Source: SZUA-35 sp963781035 (lineage in GTDB: Bacteria; Actinomycetota; Acidimicrobiia; Acidimicrobiales; SZUA-35). Taken from it: 64,000 nucleotides of DNA. Every line of letters begins with the position of its first letter. Positions within the stretch are counted from its first letter, which is position 1. The notes below the pieces were generated by a model. That model saw only the letters and a list, made by a program, of their open reading frames with translations. It ran no database searches and was not told where the DNA came from. Below, in pieces: positions 29,089 through 37,167 of this stretch. The translations under genes and the position numbers were made by a program. The stretch lies in contig CAWAEN010000004.1 of the NCBI GenBank assembly GCA_963781035.1, forward strand, positions 1,116,001 to 1,180,000, written 5' to 3'.

Positions 29089-29463
29089 TCAGTTGGGGCC
29101 AGAGCCACCAGTGAGCCGACCGAGCAATCTTCCCAGTGGACCGGGGGAGGTGACCGATGCCATCTTCTCGGCCTGACCAGGCGCGACTCGGGACACCGCC
29201 TCCGCCACCTGGCGAGCCGTCGGATTGACCAGGAACTCATCGCCCACCCGAACCGTCGGGACGGTCTCATTTCCGTTCGCGACCGACCGGACGAAGGCGG
29301 CCGCCTCCGGATCGTCCCAGATGTTGTGCTTCTCGAGGGGGATCTCGATGTCACGCAGGGCTCGATCGAGGCTCATGCAGAATGGGCACCCGGGTCGCCA
29401 GTAGACGTGAATGGCATCGAGATGATCGGTGAGCGCGGGCTCGGCCGCGGGTGAACTTGTCAT
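29089..29463 (-). CDS. Glutaredoxin-like protein (mycoredoxin type)
   Basis: 124 aa. Thioredoxin-fold domain with the redox motif CPFC in HVYWRPGCPFCMSLDRAL, the cis-Pro loop TVPTVRVGDEFL and the closing NPTARQVAEAV helix. The order matches mycoredoxin-1, which reduces mycothiol mixed disulfides in actinobacteria. A 35-residue Gly/Pro-rich tail follows. It starts 8 nt after the AI-2E family gene, so they share an operon. Confidence 0.85.
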   Translation of the reverse strand: MTSSPAAEPALTDHLDAIHVYWRPGCPFCMSLDRALRDIEIPLEKHNIWDDPEAAAFVRSVANGNETVPTVRVGDEFLVNPTARQVAEAVSRVAPGQAEKMASVTSPGPLGRLLGRLTGGSGPN

Positions 29464-29470
29464 GATGCGG

Positions 29471-30646
29471 TCAACCCCGGTGGGGGTCTGGTTCTTCCGG
29501 CGCCTCGTCAGCGGTTGCCGGAACGTCGTCGCTCCGGCGCGTCCGTCGGTCGCTCTCGGCCACGACGTCGTGGCGTTCGATGTACGCCGAGAAGAACCCG
29601 GTTGCGGTTGCCACCACAGGCAGTGCCATCAGTGCTCCCGCGGCCCCGAACAACGTGGTGCCTGCCAACACGGCCCCGATGGACACCGCCGGGTGGAGGT
29701 CGAGTGTCTGGGCCGTGATTCGCGGCTGCAACAGGTAGTTCTCGATCTGTTGATAGGCGACGACGGCAACGATCACCCAGATGGCCTTCGAGGGATCGTC
29801 GCCGACAGCGACGAGCGCCGGCAGCACGCCTGCCAGGTAGGTGCCGAGCGTGGGGATGAACTGTGAGATCACCCCGACCCAGAGGGCCAGGGCAACGGCG
29901 GACGGGAGGTCGAGGACGGCGAACACGATCCAGTGGAAGATCCCGGAGAGGACGGCGAGGACCATCCGGGACGAGATGTAGGCGCCGGTCTTGTCGGTGG
30001 CGAGATCGAGCATTCGCAACACCTCGTGCTGCCGGCTCGGCGGAAGGAGCGAGCAGATCAGCCGTCGGAACCGCGGCCCGTCTGCGGTGAGGTAGTAGGT
30101 GAAGAGCAGGATCGTCAGTGCCTGGAACAGGACCCCGGCGAGCGTCGTGCCGATCGACAAGAGGTAGCGCGAGGCGTCATTGGCGAATGAGGTGATCTGG
30201 CCGGTCTCGATCTGGTCGATCAGATCGCTCGGGTCGATCTCGGTGCCGAAGCGCTCGTTGGACCATGCCGTGCTGCTGCGGACGTACCCGGGGAGATCGG
30301 CGACGAGCTCGCTGAGCTGTGTGGCGATGAGCTGGCCCATCAGGGTGACGAAGACCCCGAACGCCACGAACACGCCGAGAAGGCTGACGAGTGTGGCTCG
30401 GCCACGTTTGACACCTCGATCCTCGAGGGCGCTGACCGCGGGTTCGAGGGCGAACGACAAGAAGACGGCGACGGCGATCTGGATCAACAGACTCCGGAGC
30501 TCCCTGGCAACGATCAGCAGCATCCACAGCCCGACGAGGATCGACCACCAGAAGATGATGGCTCGACGAACCCAGGGGGGCATCGAGGCTTCGGCCGCGT
30601 CCGCCGGGTCGTTCGGCCCGTGGTCGACGCCGGCGAGTTCGGTCAC
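29471..30646 (-). CDS. AI-2E (PerM/TqsA) family transporter
   Basis: 391 aa polytopic membrane protein. About eight hydrophobic segments, beginning AIIFWWSILVGLWMLLIVA and LLIQIAVAVFLSFALEPAV, and the family signature in the C-terminal half: GVISQFIPTLGTYLAG and QQIENYLLQPRI. Members export or exchange small solutes such as AI-2 or sodium; specificity is not readable. The C-terminal tail is acidic and Pro-rich. TAGAGT 7 nt upstream sets the GTG start. Confidence 0.9.
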   Translation of the reverse strand: MTELAGVDHGPNDPADAAEASMPPWVRRAIIFWWSILVGLWMLLIVARELRSLLIQIAVAVFLSFALEPAVSALEDRGVKRGRATLVSLLGVFVAFGVFVTLMGQLIATQLSELVADLPGYVRSSTAWSNERFGTEIDPSDLIDQIETGQITSFANDASRYLLSIGTTLAGVLFQALTILLFTYYLTADGPRFRRLICSLLPPSRQHEVLRMLDLATDKTGAYISSRMVLAVLSGIFHWIVFAVLDLPSAVALALWVGVISQFIPTLGTYLAGVLPALVAVGDDPSKAIWVIVAVVAYQQIENYLLQPRITAQTLDLHPAVSIGAVLAGTTLFGAAGALMALPVVATATGFFSAYIERHDVVAESDRRTRRSDDVPATADEAPEEPDPHRG

Positions 30647-30653
30647 GGAGCGA

Positions 30654-30659
30654 ACTCTA
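30654..30659 (-). promoter_or_regulatory. -10 hexamer TAGAGT of the AI-2E family gene, leaderless
   Basis: On the minus strand TAGAGT ends 7 nt before the GTG at 30646. Confidence 0.6.
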
Positions 30660-30726
30660 GCGATGGGGTCACAGCGATGGGGTCAGAGCGATGAGGGGCA
30701 GCGCGATGGGGTCACAGCGGTGAGGG
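30660..30726. repeat. Short tandem repeats, unit GCGATGGGGTCACA
   Basis: About five imperfect 13-16-bp units with a GCG(A/G)TG(A/G)GG core lie between the AI-2E gene and the M50 protease gene, overlapping the latter's stop codon. Probably a slippage array without function. Confidence 0.6.
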
Positions 30727-31896
30727 GACCTTCGGCGGAGGTGGAACCAGCGGACTCACGCCCCAAGGGTTCGGCGCGACGAACAGATGCTCGATCTGGG
30801 CGGGAGTCAGCGTCCCGGTCGGCTGACCGTCGTGCGGGTCGTGCACCACCACGATCGAGCTGTCGGATCCGTCGATGGACTCTCGTGCCAGGAGCGCAGA
30901 CACCGTCTCGGTCGACCATGCCCGGCGCACGACGTCGAGGGGGGTCATGACCTCGGCGACCGTGGTCCAGGACCGCTGGGACGGCGGGACGGCTTCGGCC
31001 GCCGAGAGGCTCACGTACCCGATCGGGTCGTGTGACCACCGGACCACCGGGCGAGCAACGTTCGACGGCCCGCCGACCTGGGTGAAGCTCTCGATGCCGA
31101 CGTCGTCGTTGACCGAGGCGGGCCGGGACACCATCACGTCGTTCAGGGTGGTGCGGTCGAGTCGTTTCCGGATGACGGCCCCGATGATCTCGCGCCATGC
31201 CGCATGGGCGATGAACAGGCCCGTCAGCGCGGTGAGGGCGTAGACCCACGAGCCGATTCGATCGGTGAGGAAGAACAGCAGCGTGGACGATGCGACCACG
31301 ATCGAGCCGACGACGAGCCCAGCCCGGGCGCTGAGGAGTCTGGCGTGTTCTGCATCGTTCGAGGTCCGCCAGATCATGGCCGTGAGGACCCGACCACCGT
31401 CGAGCGGTGCAATCGGGATCAGGTTCGTGACCCCGAGGAACGCATTCGTGATCGCCAGCCAGCTCGCGGCCGAGGCGGCAAGGCCCCACGTCGACCAACG
31501 ATCGAGGCCGAGCGCGGCCCCGGCGAACGCCGCCGCCAGGAACAGCGACGCTGCGGGACCGGCGGCGGCGATGGCGAACTCGGCCCGTGGGGTCGGTGCC
31601 TGCCGTGCCAGCTTGGCGATGCCGCCGAGGACCCAAAGCGTGATCCCTTCGACGGCGACTCCGTGGTGCCTGGCCGCCGCCGCATGGCCGAGTTCGTGGC
31701 CGAGGATGGATCCGAAGAACAACAGCGTGATGCTGCAACTCGTGATCAGACGCGCCTCGAGGTCGGCGGAAGGCCACCAGCGCGGAAGCGCGCCGAAGGC
31801 GAGGCTGATCACGAGGTAGACGGCAACGGCGAGGATGCTCCAGTTCACGCCGATGGGGATGCCGGCGATCCGGCCCAGACGAATGGTGTCGCGCAC
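30712..31896 (-). CDS. M50B family site-2-type membrane zinc metalloprotease with CBS-like region
   Basis: 394 aa from the GTG at 31896. Intramembrane protease of the S2P/Rip class, which cleaves anti-sigma factors or other membrane substrates. The metal-binding HELGH is in SILGHELGHAAAARHHG, and the third ligand in NLIPIAPLDGGRVL. Four to six membrane segments surround these. After about residue 230 a cytosolic part shows two CBS-like repeats (LNDVMVSRPASVNDDV and VAEVMTPLDVVRRAW...VSALLARE) as in Rip3-type proteins. The Pro-rich tail ends PPPPKVPSPL. An in-frame start at 31968 would overlap the SDR gene and is disfavoured; CAGACT lies 6 nt before 31896. Confidence 0.9.
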   Translation of the reverse strand: MRDTIRLGRIAGIPIGVNWSILAVAVYLVISLAFGALPRWWPSADLEARLITSCSITLLFFGSILGHELGHAAAARHHGVAVEGITLWVLGGIAKLARQAPTPRAEFAIAAAGPAASLFLAAAFAGAALGLDRWSTWGLAASAASWLAITNAFLGVTNLIPIAPLDGGRVLTAMIWRTSNDAEHARLLSARAGLVVGSIVVASSTLLFFLTDRIGSWVYALTALTGLFIAHAAWREIIGAVIRKRLDRTTLNDVMVSRPASVNDDVGIESFTQVGGPSNVARPVVRWSHDPIGYVSLSAAEAVPPSQRSWTTVAEVMTPLDVVRRAWSTETVSALLARESIDGSDSSIVVVHDPHDGQPTGTLTPAQIEHLFVAPNPWGVSPLVPPPPKVPSPL

Positions 31897-31933
31897 GGAA
31901 CCAGTCTGCCTCAGCTCGAGCGCCCGGCCGGTG

Positions 31934-32740
31934 TCAGCCGGGCTTCTTGAAGGAGACGAGTCCGCCACCGTCCAGTACGAGATGCTGGCCGGTCATCCAG
32001 CTGCCGGTTTCGGACGCGAGGAACAGTGCCGCGTTGGCGATGTCCCACACCTCGCCGAGTCGTTTGAGCGGGTAGGTCTCTGCCACCCGCTCACCGGCCT
32101 CGCCCTCCCACAGGAGTCTGGCGAAGTCGGTCTTGATCAAACCCGGGCAGATTGCGTTGACCCTGACCTGCGGGCCGAGCTCGGCACCCAGCTGTTGGGT
32201 CATGTGGATCATCGCCGACTTGGTGAGGTCGTAGACACCGAGCACCTCGCTCGTCATCAGTCCACCGACGGACGAGATGTTGATGACGACGCCACCGTGT
32301 TCCTGCATCCAGCCTCGCCACGCGGCCTGCGTGAGCAGGAGCGGACCGGTGAGGTTCACGGCGATGGTCTTGTCCCACCGTCCGAGATCGACGTCGATCA
32401 TGGGGCCGGCGTACGGGTTGGTTGCGGCGTTGTTGACGAGGATGTCGATGGCGCCGAGCTGCTCGATGGTCCCATCGACGAGCGCCTGCGCCGTCTCGGG
32501 TTGTCCGGTGTTGCCGACCATCCAGAGGCAGCCGGGGTTGCCGGACGCTTCGTCGATTTCGGCCGCTGCGGCCTCGAGGGCTTCCGCCTTCCTCGCCGCG
32601 ATCATCACCTTGGCACCGGCGGCGGCGAAGGTGATGGCGATCTGTTTGCCGATGCCACGCGATCCGCCGGTGACGAGGGCGACCTTGCCGGTCAAGTCCA
32701 TCGGGGTCGGGCCGTTCTGGGACACTGTGTCGTTCTGCAT
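31934..32740 (-). CDS. Short-chain dehydrogenase/reductase (SDR)
   Basis: 268 aa, classical SDR. Cofactor motif TGGSRGIG (residues 24-31), NNAA at about 107-110, catalytic Ser in NISSVGG and YDLTK holding Tyr and Lys. The end GQHLVLDGGGLV is typical. Arg in AARKAEAL after beta-2 suggests NADP(H). Likely oxidises or reduces a hydroxyacyl-CoA, sugar or steroid alcohol. It precedes the M50 gene by 37 nt on the same strand. Confidence 0.93.
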   Translation of the reverse strand: MQNDTVSQNGPTPMDLTGKVALVTGGSRGIGKQIAITFAAAGAKVMIAARKAEALEAAAAEIDEASGNPGCLWMVGNTGQPETAQALVDGTIEQLGAIDILVNNAATNPYAGPMIDVDLGRWDKTIAVNLTGPLLLTQAAWRGWMQEHGGVVINISSVGGLMTSEVLGVYDLTKSAMIHMTQQLGAELGPQVRVNAICPGLIKTDFARLLWEGEAGERVAETYPLKRLGEVWDIANAALFLASETGSWMTGQHLVLDGGGLVSFKKPG

Positions 32741-32746
32741 GCGAGG

Positions 32747-32752
32747 AACGTA
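32747..32752 (-). promoter_or_regulatory. -10 hexamer TACGTT of the SDR gene, leaderless
   Basis: On the minus strand TACGTT ends 6 nt before the ATG at 32740. Confidence 0.6.
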
Positions 32753-32823
32753 GTTGGATGGCTCGGCGGCGTCATCTCGACGCCGGTCGCCGGTCGGTCG
32801 GGTCAGCCCATCGACTTCGCCGA

Positions 32824-32829
32824 TACGGT
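32824..32829 (+). promoter_or_regulatory. -10 hexamer TACGGT of the alpha/beta-hydrolase-like gene, leaderless
   Basis: TACGGT ends 7 nt before the GTG at 32837, which decides that start over the much longer open frame upstream. Confidence 0.55.
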
Positions 32830-32836
32830 CCCGGTT

Positions 32837-33697
32837 GTGGAGGATCGGCGGTTCATCGAGATCGTGCTCGACGGGGTCGACTGCGCTGCGTGGGCTCGTG
32901 GACCGGTCGGCCGGACGGACACCGCGGTGGTGCTACTCCACGACCGAGCGATGAACGCCTGCGCCTGGGATCTCGTGATGCGGCGTATGCCGGCGGGTTT
33001 CGCGATCGTCGCCCCCGATCTTCGGGGAAGGGGCTCGGCGTGGCGCCTCCGGCCGTCGACCGGTGTCGACCACCACGTCGCCGATGTGTCGGTGATGCTC
33101 GATCAACTCGACGTCGACCACGCGCTCGTGGTCGGCCACGGTTTTGGTGCCGTCGTGGCCGATGCACTGCAACGCCAGATTCCCGATCGGGCGGTGCTGA
33201 CCGTCGGCGTCGTCAGTGCCCACGGAACGAGTGCTCACGGAACGAGTGCTCACGGAACGAGTGCCCACGGAACGGAGGCTCTGGATCCGTTTGCCGCCGC
33301 CATCGGTCGAACCTTTCGGGATCGGCTCGAGCATGGCCTCGGCTGGCGGGCCAATCCGGCGTTGGCCGGCCTCGACGTCGAGCACGTGGACGGTTTCCTC
33401 GCCCACGGCATCAGCGGCATCGAGGACCGGTATCAGTGGCGGGTGGACCGGGCCTCCCTGGAGGCCGACGACGCCAGCGCGGCCCATCTCCGATCCGACG
33501 GGTTCGCGGCGCCGGCATCCTTCGCTCGGGCCATCGTCGTGGGATCGGGGTCGCTCCCGGATCCGGAAACCGCGACAGCCGATCGGGTCGGGCAGCTCGT
33601 GTGCCTCCCAGCAGCCGATCCGGCCACAGTGCTCCTCACATCCTCGGGGGCAGACGCCGTTGCCGCCGTTGCTGCGTCGTTGTTGGGAAGCAGCTGA
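32837..33697 (+). CDS. Alpha/beta-hydrolase-fold protein lacking the catalytic triad
   Basis: 286 aa. The fold is recognisable: VVLLHDRAMNACAWDLV (oxyanion-loop region), IVAPDLRGRGSAW, and the nucleophile elbow VVGHGFGAVVADAL. The elbow reads G-H-G-F-G, so the Ser nucleophile is Gly at residue 102, and no GHxxH-type His segment is found near the C-terminus. Activity as a hydrolase is therefore unlikely; a binding or regulatory role or early decay is possible. The cap region contains four copies of SAHGT (33215-33274). Divergent from the SDR gene. Confidence 0.8.
   Translation: MEDRRFIEIVLDGVDCAAWARGPVGRTDTAVVLLHDRAMNACAWDLVMRRMPAGFAIVAPDLRGRGSAWRLRPSTGVDHHVADVSVMLDQLDVDHALVVGHGFGAVVADALQRQIPDRAVLTVGVVSAHGTSAHGTSAHGTSAHGTEALDPFAAAIGRTFRDRLEHGLGWRANPALAGLDVEHVDGFLAHGISGIEDRYQWRVDRASLEADDASAAHLRSDGFAAPASFARAIVVGSGSLPDPETATADRVGQLVCLPAADPATVLLTSSGADAVAAVAASLLGSS
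33215..33274 (+). repeat. Four in-frame 15-bp repeats encoding SAHGT
   Basis: Four consecutive 15-bp units AGTGC(C/T)CACGGAACG, differing only at one synonymous C/T position, inside the alpha/beta-hydrolase-like gene. Because the unit is a multiple of three, copy-number change keeps the frame. Confidence 0.9.
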
Positions 33698-33705
33698 GGT
33701 AGATC

Positions 33706-34467
33706 TCAGGTCGCGAGCATGACCATCACGACCAGCATCGCCGCGATGAAACCGACGAACAGCCATTCCATCCGACTTCTGGTCATGCGCTCGTTGCGAA
33801 GGTAGGTCTCGAGAACCTCGGATCGACCGGCAGCCTCCAGGAGCTCTTGTTCCATCTCGGTGAGCCGGTGCTGCCGGCCGGCATTCGCCCGCCTCGCCAG
33901 ATCGAGCTGGTTTGCCAGTCGCTCCTGCTGGCGCCGAAGGTCATCGAAGGCCGTCTCGGTCTCGGTGAGCTGGCGTTCGAGGGCGATCCGATCGACGTCC
34001 GGCACGTCGTTGTCGTCGTTCTCGGTCGAGGCCGGGTTCTTGAGGCGGCTCCGGATCTTGCGCAGGTCGCTGACGGATCCGGGCTCGACCGGGGCCAGGA
34101 TCCGTTCGATCGCGAGCAGGACGTGGTCGAGGTAGGCGGTGTCGTCCGGGAGGCTGAAGTGAGCCCAGAGGTTGCGGGCTTCGATGAGCTGTTCGACCAG
34201 TCGACGCAGATCGTTGTGGAAGGTCTTCGAGAAGACGGGGCTCCAGAAGCGGCGGAGAACCAGCAGCTGGAAGAGCGGATCGGTGGCGCCGTGTTCGGTG
34301 GGGCGCCCGAGCCGGTTGGCAGCCGCCTCGGTCCAGGAGATCTCGTGGGCGAAGTGCTCGTGCATCTTCTCGTCGATGAACGGGCCCATACCCAGCGCAA
34401 ACACCTCGAAGGCCTCGGCCAACTGGCCGTGCCTGCTCACGCGGAGGTCGGGTCGTGGTGCACTCAT
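33706..34467 (-). CDS. Swt1-like HEPN-domain protein with coiled coil and C-terminal membrane anchor
   Basis: 253 aa. The N-terminal about 135 residues look like a Swt1/HEPN helical domain, with the RN-x3-H ribonuclease signature EARNLWAHF (Arg98, His103). Residues about 150-220 form a coiled coil (ERQLTETETAFDDLRRQQERL onward, in heptads), and the last 20 residues are a membrane helix (MEWLFVGFIAAMLVVMVML). This is a tail-anchored arrangement. HEPN proteins with this motif are often metal-independent RNases in toxin, stress or defence systems. It is divergent from the GGDEF-EAL gene, 170 bp apart. Family placement is by motif only. Confidence 0.65.
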   Translation of the reverse strand: MSAPRPDLRVSRHGQLAEAFEVFALGMGPFIDEKMHEHFAHEISWTEAAANRLGRPTEHGATDPLFQLLVLRRFWSPVFSKTFHNDLRRLVEQLIEARNLWAHFSLPDDTAYLDHVLLAIERILAPVEPGSVSDLRKIRSRLKNPASTENDDNDVPDVDRIALERQLTETETAFDDLRRQQERLANQLDLARRANAGRQHRLTEMEQELLEAAGRSEVLETYLRNERMTRSRMEWLFVGFIAAMLVVMVMLAT

Positions 34468-34637
34468 CGTCGGGCGGCGTCGCTGCTTTCAGTCCGGGCG
34501 GTCACTTGGGGTATCGGCACCATCGCGTCGGGTCTGAGCAGGTGCGAGCGAAGTTCTGGCCCCACCTGGCCCGGCGACACGTCCCTCAGGCCCAACAAAC
34601 CCTCAAGTTTGGTGCTCGGAGGCCGTTTTCCAGGACA

Positions 34638-36293
34638 ATGAAGAAAACCCGTCTCGCGCTCCACCCGGGGCAAGTGCTCCTCGCGGGGCTGATCGGCACG
34701 GTTCTGTGGACGGCGGCGATGTCGACGCTCGTCGGAATCAGCGGCCGAGAGACGGTTCTCATCTCGAGCGCCGGACTCATCAGCGCCGCCGCCGGGACCT
34801 GTGGAGCGTTGCTCCAGGCCCATCGAGCACGGGCCGCTCGTGGCGTTCTCGAACGAGCCGAGCACGAGGCGAATCACGATTCGTTGACGAACCTCTTGAA
34901 CCGCAACGCCCTGGTTCGCCAGCTCGACGAATCGATCATCTCCGGTCGTCAGAACGACACGGTCGTCGGTGTCCTGTTCCTCGATCTCGATCGTTTCAAG
35001 GTGATCAACGATTCGATGGGTCACGAGGCCGGTGACGAGCTCCTTCGCATCGTCGCCGAGCGCCTCCTCTCCACGGTCCGCAGCTCAGACCTCGTCGCTC
35101 GTTTCGGAGGCGACGAATTCCTCGTCGTGGTTCGTGGGTTGCTCAACCAGAAATCGGTGGTCGCCGTCGTCGAGCAGATCCTCCGCACGTTCGAACGGCC
35201 GGTGTCGCTGTTCGGCGGCGCCCAGGTGGTGTCGACCAGCATCGGCGTTGCCATCGCCAGACCGGGCGAGATGCGGCGGGCTGACGATCTGGTGCGCGAT
35301 GCCGACGCCGCCATGTACAAGGCCAAGCGGAGTCGGTCCGGCTATGCGCTCTTCGACGATCAGCAACGGGCCGAGGCGGTCGATCGCCTCGACATCGAGC
35401 GTGACCTCGTGCGGGCGCTCGAGGAGAAGCAGCTCACCGTCTTCTTCCAGCCGCTCGTCGACGTCAGCACTCGACGGCTGTACGCCTTCGAGGCCCTCGT
35501 CAGATGGAACCACCCGACCCGCGGGCTCATCGGTCCGGATGCCTTCCTCGGCGTCGCAGAGGAAACCGGAATGATGGCCGACATCGGCGAGTACGTGCTT
35601 CGGGAGGCGACGGCGCAGGCGGCGGTGTGGAACCATCTCAATCCGAACGCCCGTGACGTGAAGATGAGCGTCAACATCGCCGAACAACAGCTGATCGACA
35701 AGAACTTCCCCGACACCGTGGCCGACGTGCTCATGTGGTCCGGTCTGCCGTCGGAGCAGCTCGTCCTCGAGATCACCGAGGACGTGATCGTCGACCACCT
35801 CGACGGATTGGGCGTCCTCAATCGGATTCGCGACCTCGGCGTCACCCTCGCCATCGACGACTTCGGTACCGGCCAGTCCTCGCTCAGCTACATCAAACAG
35901 TTCGACATGGTCTCGACGCTCAAGATCGACCAGGTCTTCGTACGCGAGATGAGCCACGGCGACTCCAACCGGGCCATCATCGAAGCGGTGGTGGCAATGG
36001 CCAAGGCTCTGGACCTTCGTGTTGTGGCCGAGGGTGTGGAGACGATCGAGCAGGTGAATCAGCTCCGGGACTTCGGCATCGACATCATGCAGGGCTATCT
36101 GTTCAACGCGCCGGTGGCGGCAAACGGCATCGATCCGGCGTCGTGGTTCGTCCCGGACACCCCACCGGAGACGAGTATGTCGACGCCCGGCCTCTCACCG
36201 CTCGACGTTTCGCGAGGCCTTGCCGCCGCGGCGGCGCCGAGTTCTTCGACGTTGCCGGTGGGATTGCGCCCTCGCCCGGCCCGTCGGGGATGA
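34638..36293 (+). CDS. GGDEF-EAL cyclic-di-GMP protein with two N-terminal membrane segments
   Basis: 551 aa from the ATG at 34638 (AGGA 4 nt upstream). Two membrane helices (residues 13-33 and 38-60) precede a GGDEF domain with GGDEF at 157-161 and an inhibitory RxxD site, RSSD, at 148-151. The EAL domain follows with FEALVRW (Glu285), MSVNI, LEITED, IDDFGTG (Asp407, Asp408), LKID (Lys429) and EGVET (Glu465). All residues needed for synthesis and hydrolysis of c-di-GMP are present, so both activities are possible. No sensory domain beyond the membrane part is seen. Confidence 0.95.
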   Translation: MKKTRLALHPGQVLLAGLIGTVLWTAAMSTLVGISGRETVLISSAGLISAAAGTCGALLQAHRARAARGVLERAEHEANHDSLTNLLNRNALVRQLDESIISGRQNDTVVGVLFLDLDRFKVINDSMGHEAGDELLRIVAERLLSTVRSSDLVARFGGDEFLVVVRGLLNQKSVVAVVEQILRTFERPVSLFGGAQVVSTSIGVAIARPGEMRRADDLVRDADAAMYKAKRSRSGYALFDDQQRAEAVDRLDIERDLVRALEEKQLTVFFQPLVDVSTRRLYAFEALVRWNHPTRGLIGPDAFLGVAEETGMMADIGEYVLREATAQAAVWNHLNPNARDVKMSVNIAEQQLIDKNFPDTVADVLMWSGLPSEQLVLEITEDVIVDHLDGLGVLNRIRDLGVTLAIDDFGTGQSSLSYIKQFDMVSTLKIDQVFVREMSHGDSNRAIIEAVVAMAKALDLRVVAEGVETIEQVNQLRDFGIDIMQGYLFNAPVAANGIDPASWFVPDTPPETSMSTPGLSPLDVSRGLAAAAAPSSSTLPVGLRPRPARRG

Positions 36294-36318
36294 GCGTGAG
36301 CGCCGGCTGACCTGAGCG

Positions 36319-37155
36319 TCAGCGGCTGCTCGGTTCCTCGTCCGGAACGGGGGGCGAGACGAAGTCGATCAGTTCTTCCATGGCGCCGATGAGGCCGGGT
36401 TCGAGATCGGCGTAGCTCGTCACCCGCCGCAGCATCGTCTTCCACAGGACCGCCGGCGGTCCGTCGAAACCGAACGCAGAACAGATGCCGAGCTTCCAGT
36501 CCGTGCCTTTCGGGATGACCGGCCAGGCCGAGATCCCCAGCGTCGAAGGTCGGATTGCCTGCCAGACGTCGACGTAGGGGTGACCCGTGATCAAGACGTC
36601 TGAATGGCGAACAGCGGCGGCGATGTGGGTCTCCTTCGTACCGTCGATCAGGTGATCGAGCAGGATGCCCAGGCGGCGCTGAGGATTCGGTGCGAACGCA
36701 TCGACGACTGCGGCGAGATCGTCGGCCCCGTGCAGCGGCTCGACGACGATGCCCTCGAGTCGGAGGTCGTGACCCCACACCTTCTCGACCAGCTCGGCAT
36801 CGTGGATGCCCTCGACCAGAATGCGGCTCGGCTGCGCGACCCGGGCCTTGGCCTCGACGGCGACGCTGCCAGACGCCGATCGCGTCGGTGAGGCCACGTT
36901 CGGCTTGGGTTTCGGCGGGACGAGGGTGACGCTGCTTCCCTTCACCGAGAAGGCGCCTCGCTCGTTCCTGAGTGTTTGTGTTCGAGCGTTCTGGTCGCGG
37001 ATCGTGACCCAGTCCGGTGTGCAGCGCTGCACCGTGCCCACGTATCCCGTTGATCGGTGGCGAACGAGCAGGCCCTTCGGCGCCGGAAGGTCGGGCCACG
37101 CCGGTTTGCGGCGCCGAGGTTCGTTCATGTCGAGGTCGCTCAGAATCCCGCTCAC
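36319..37155 (-). CDS. DUF3097 family protein
   Basis: 278 aa, cytosolic. Actinobacteria-specific family. An N-terminal small barrel (GYVGTVQRCTPDWVTIRD) is followed by a TOPRIM-like core, ILVEGIHDAELVEKVWG and LEGIVVEPLHGADDLA, then LGILLDHLIDGTKE, VLITGHPYVDVWQAI and a C-terminal SYADLEPGLIGAMEELIDFV. The VEG-x-HD pattern recalls TOPRIM nucleases and primases, but the catalytic role is unknown. The GTG start is supported by TAACCT 6 nt upstream. It follows the SGNH hydrolase gene on the same strand. Confidence 0.88.
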   Translation of the reverse strand: MSGILSDLDMNEPRRRKPAWPDLPAPKGLLVRHRSTGYVGTVQRCTPDWVTIRDQNARTQTLRNERGAFSVKGSSVTLVPPKPKPNVASPTRSASGSVAVEAKARVAQPSRILVEGIHDAELVEKVWGHDLRLEGIVVEPLHGADDLAAVVDAFAPNPQRRLGILLDHLIDGTKETHIAAAVRHSDVLITGHPYVDVWQAIRPSTLGISAWPVIPKGTDWKLGICSAFGFDGPPAVLWKTMLRRVTSYADLEPGLIGAMEELIDFVSPPVPDEEPSSR

Positions 37156-37161
37156 CGTCGG

Positions 37162-37167
37162 AGGTTA
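37162..37167 (-). promoter_or_regulatory. -10 hexamer TAACCT of the DUF3097 gene, leaderless
   Basis: On the minus strand TAACCT ends 6 nt before the GTG at 37155. It overlaps the last codons and stop of the SGNH gene (37165 onward). Confidence 0.6.

Noticed and set aside
28775..29463. Toxin-antitoxin pair (RHH-like plus neighbour)
   Set aside because: The neighbouring gene is a glutaredoxin-like protein with an intact CPFC motif and no toxin fold is present.
31835..33697. A 620-aa plus-strand protein
   Set aside because: Its first half is antisense to the SDR gene; the real gene starts at 32837, marked by its -10 hexamer.
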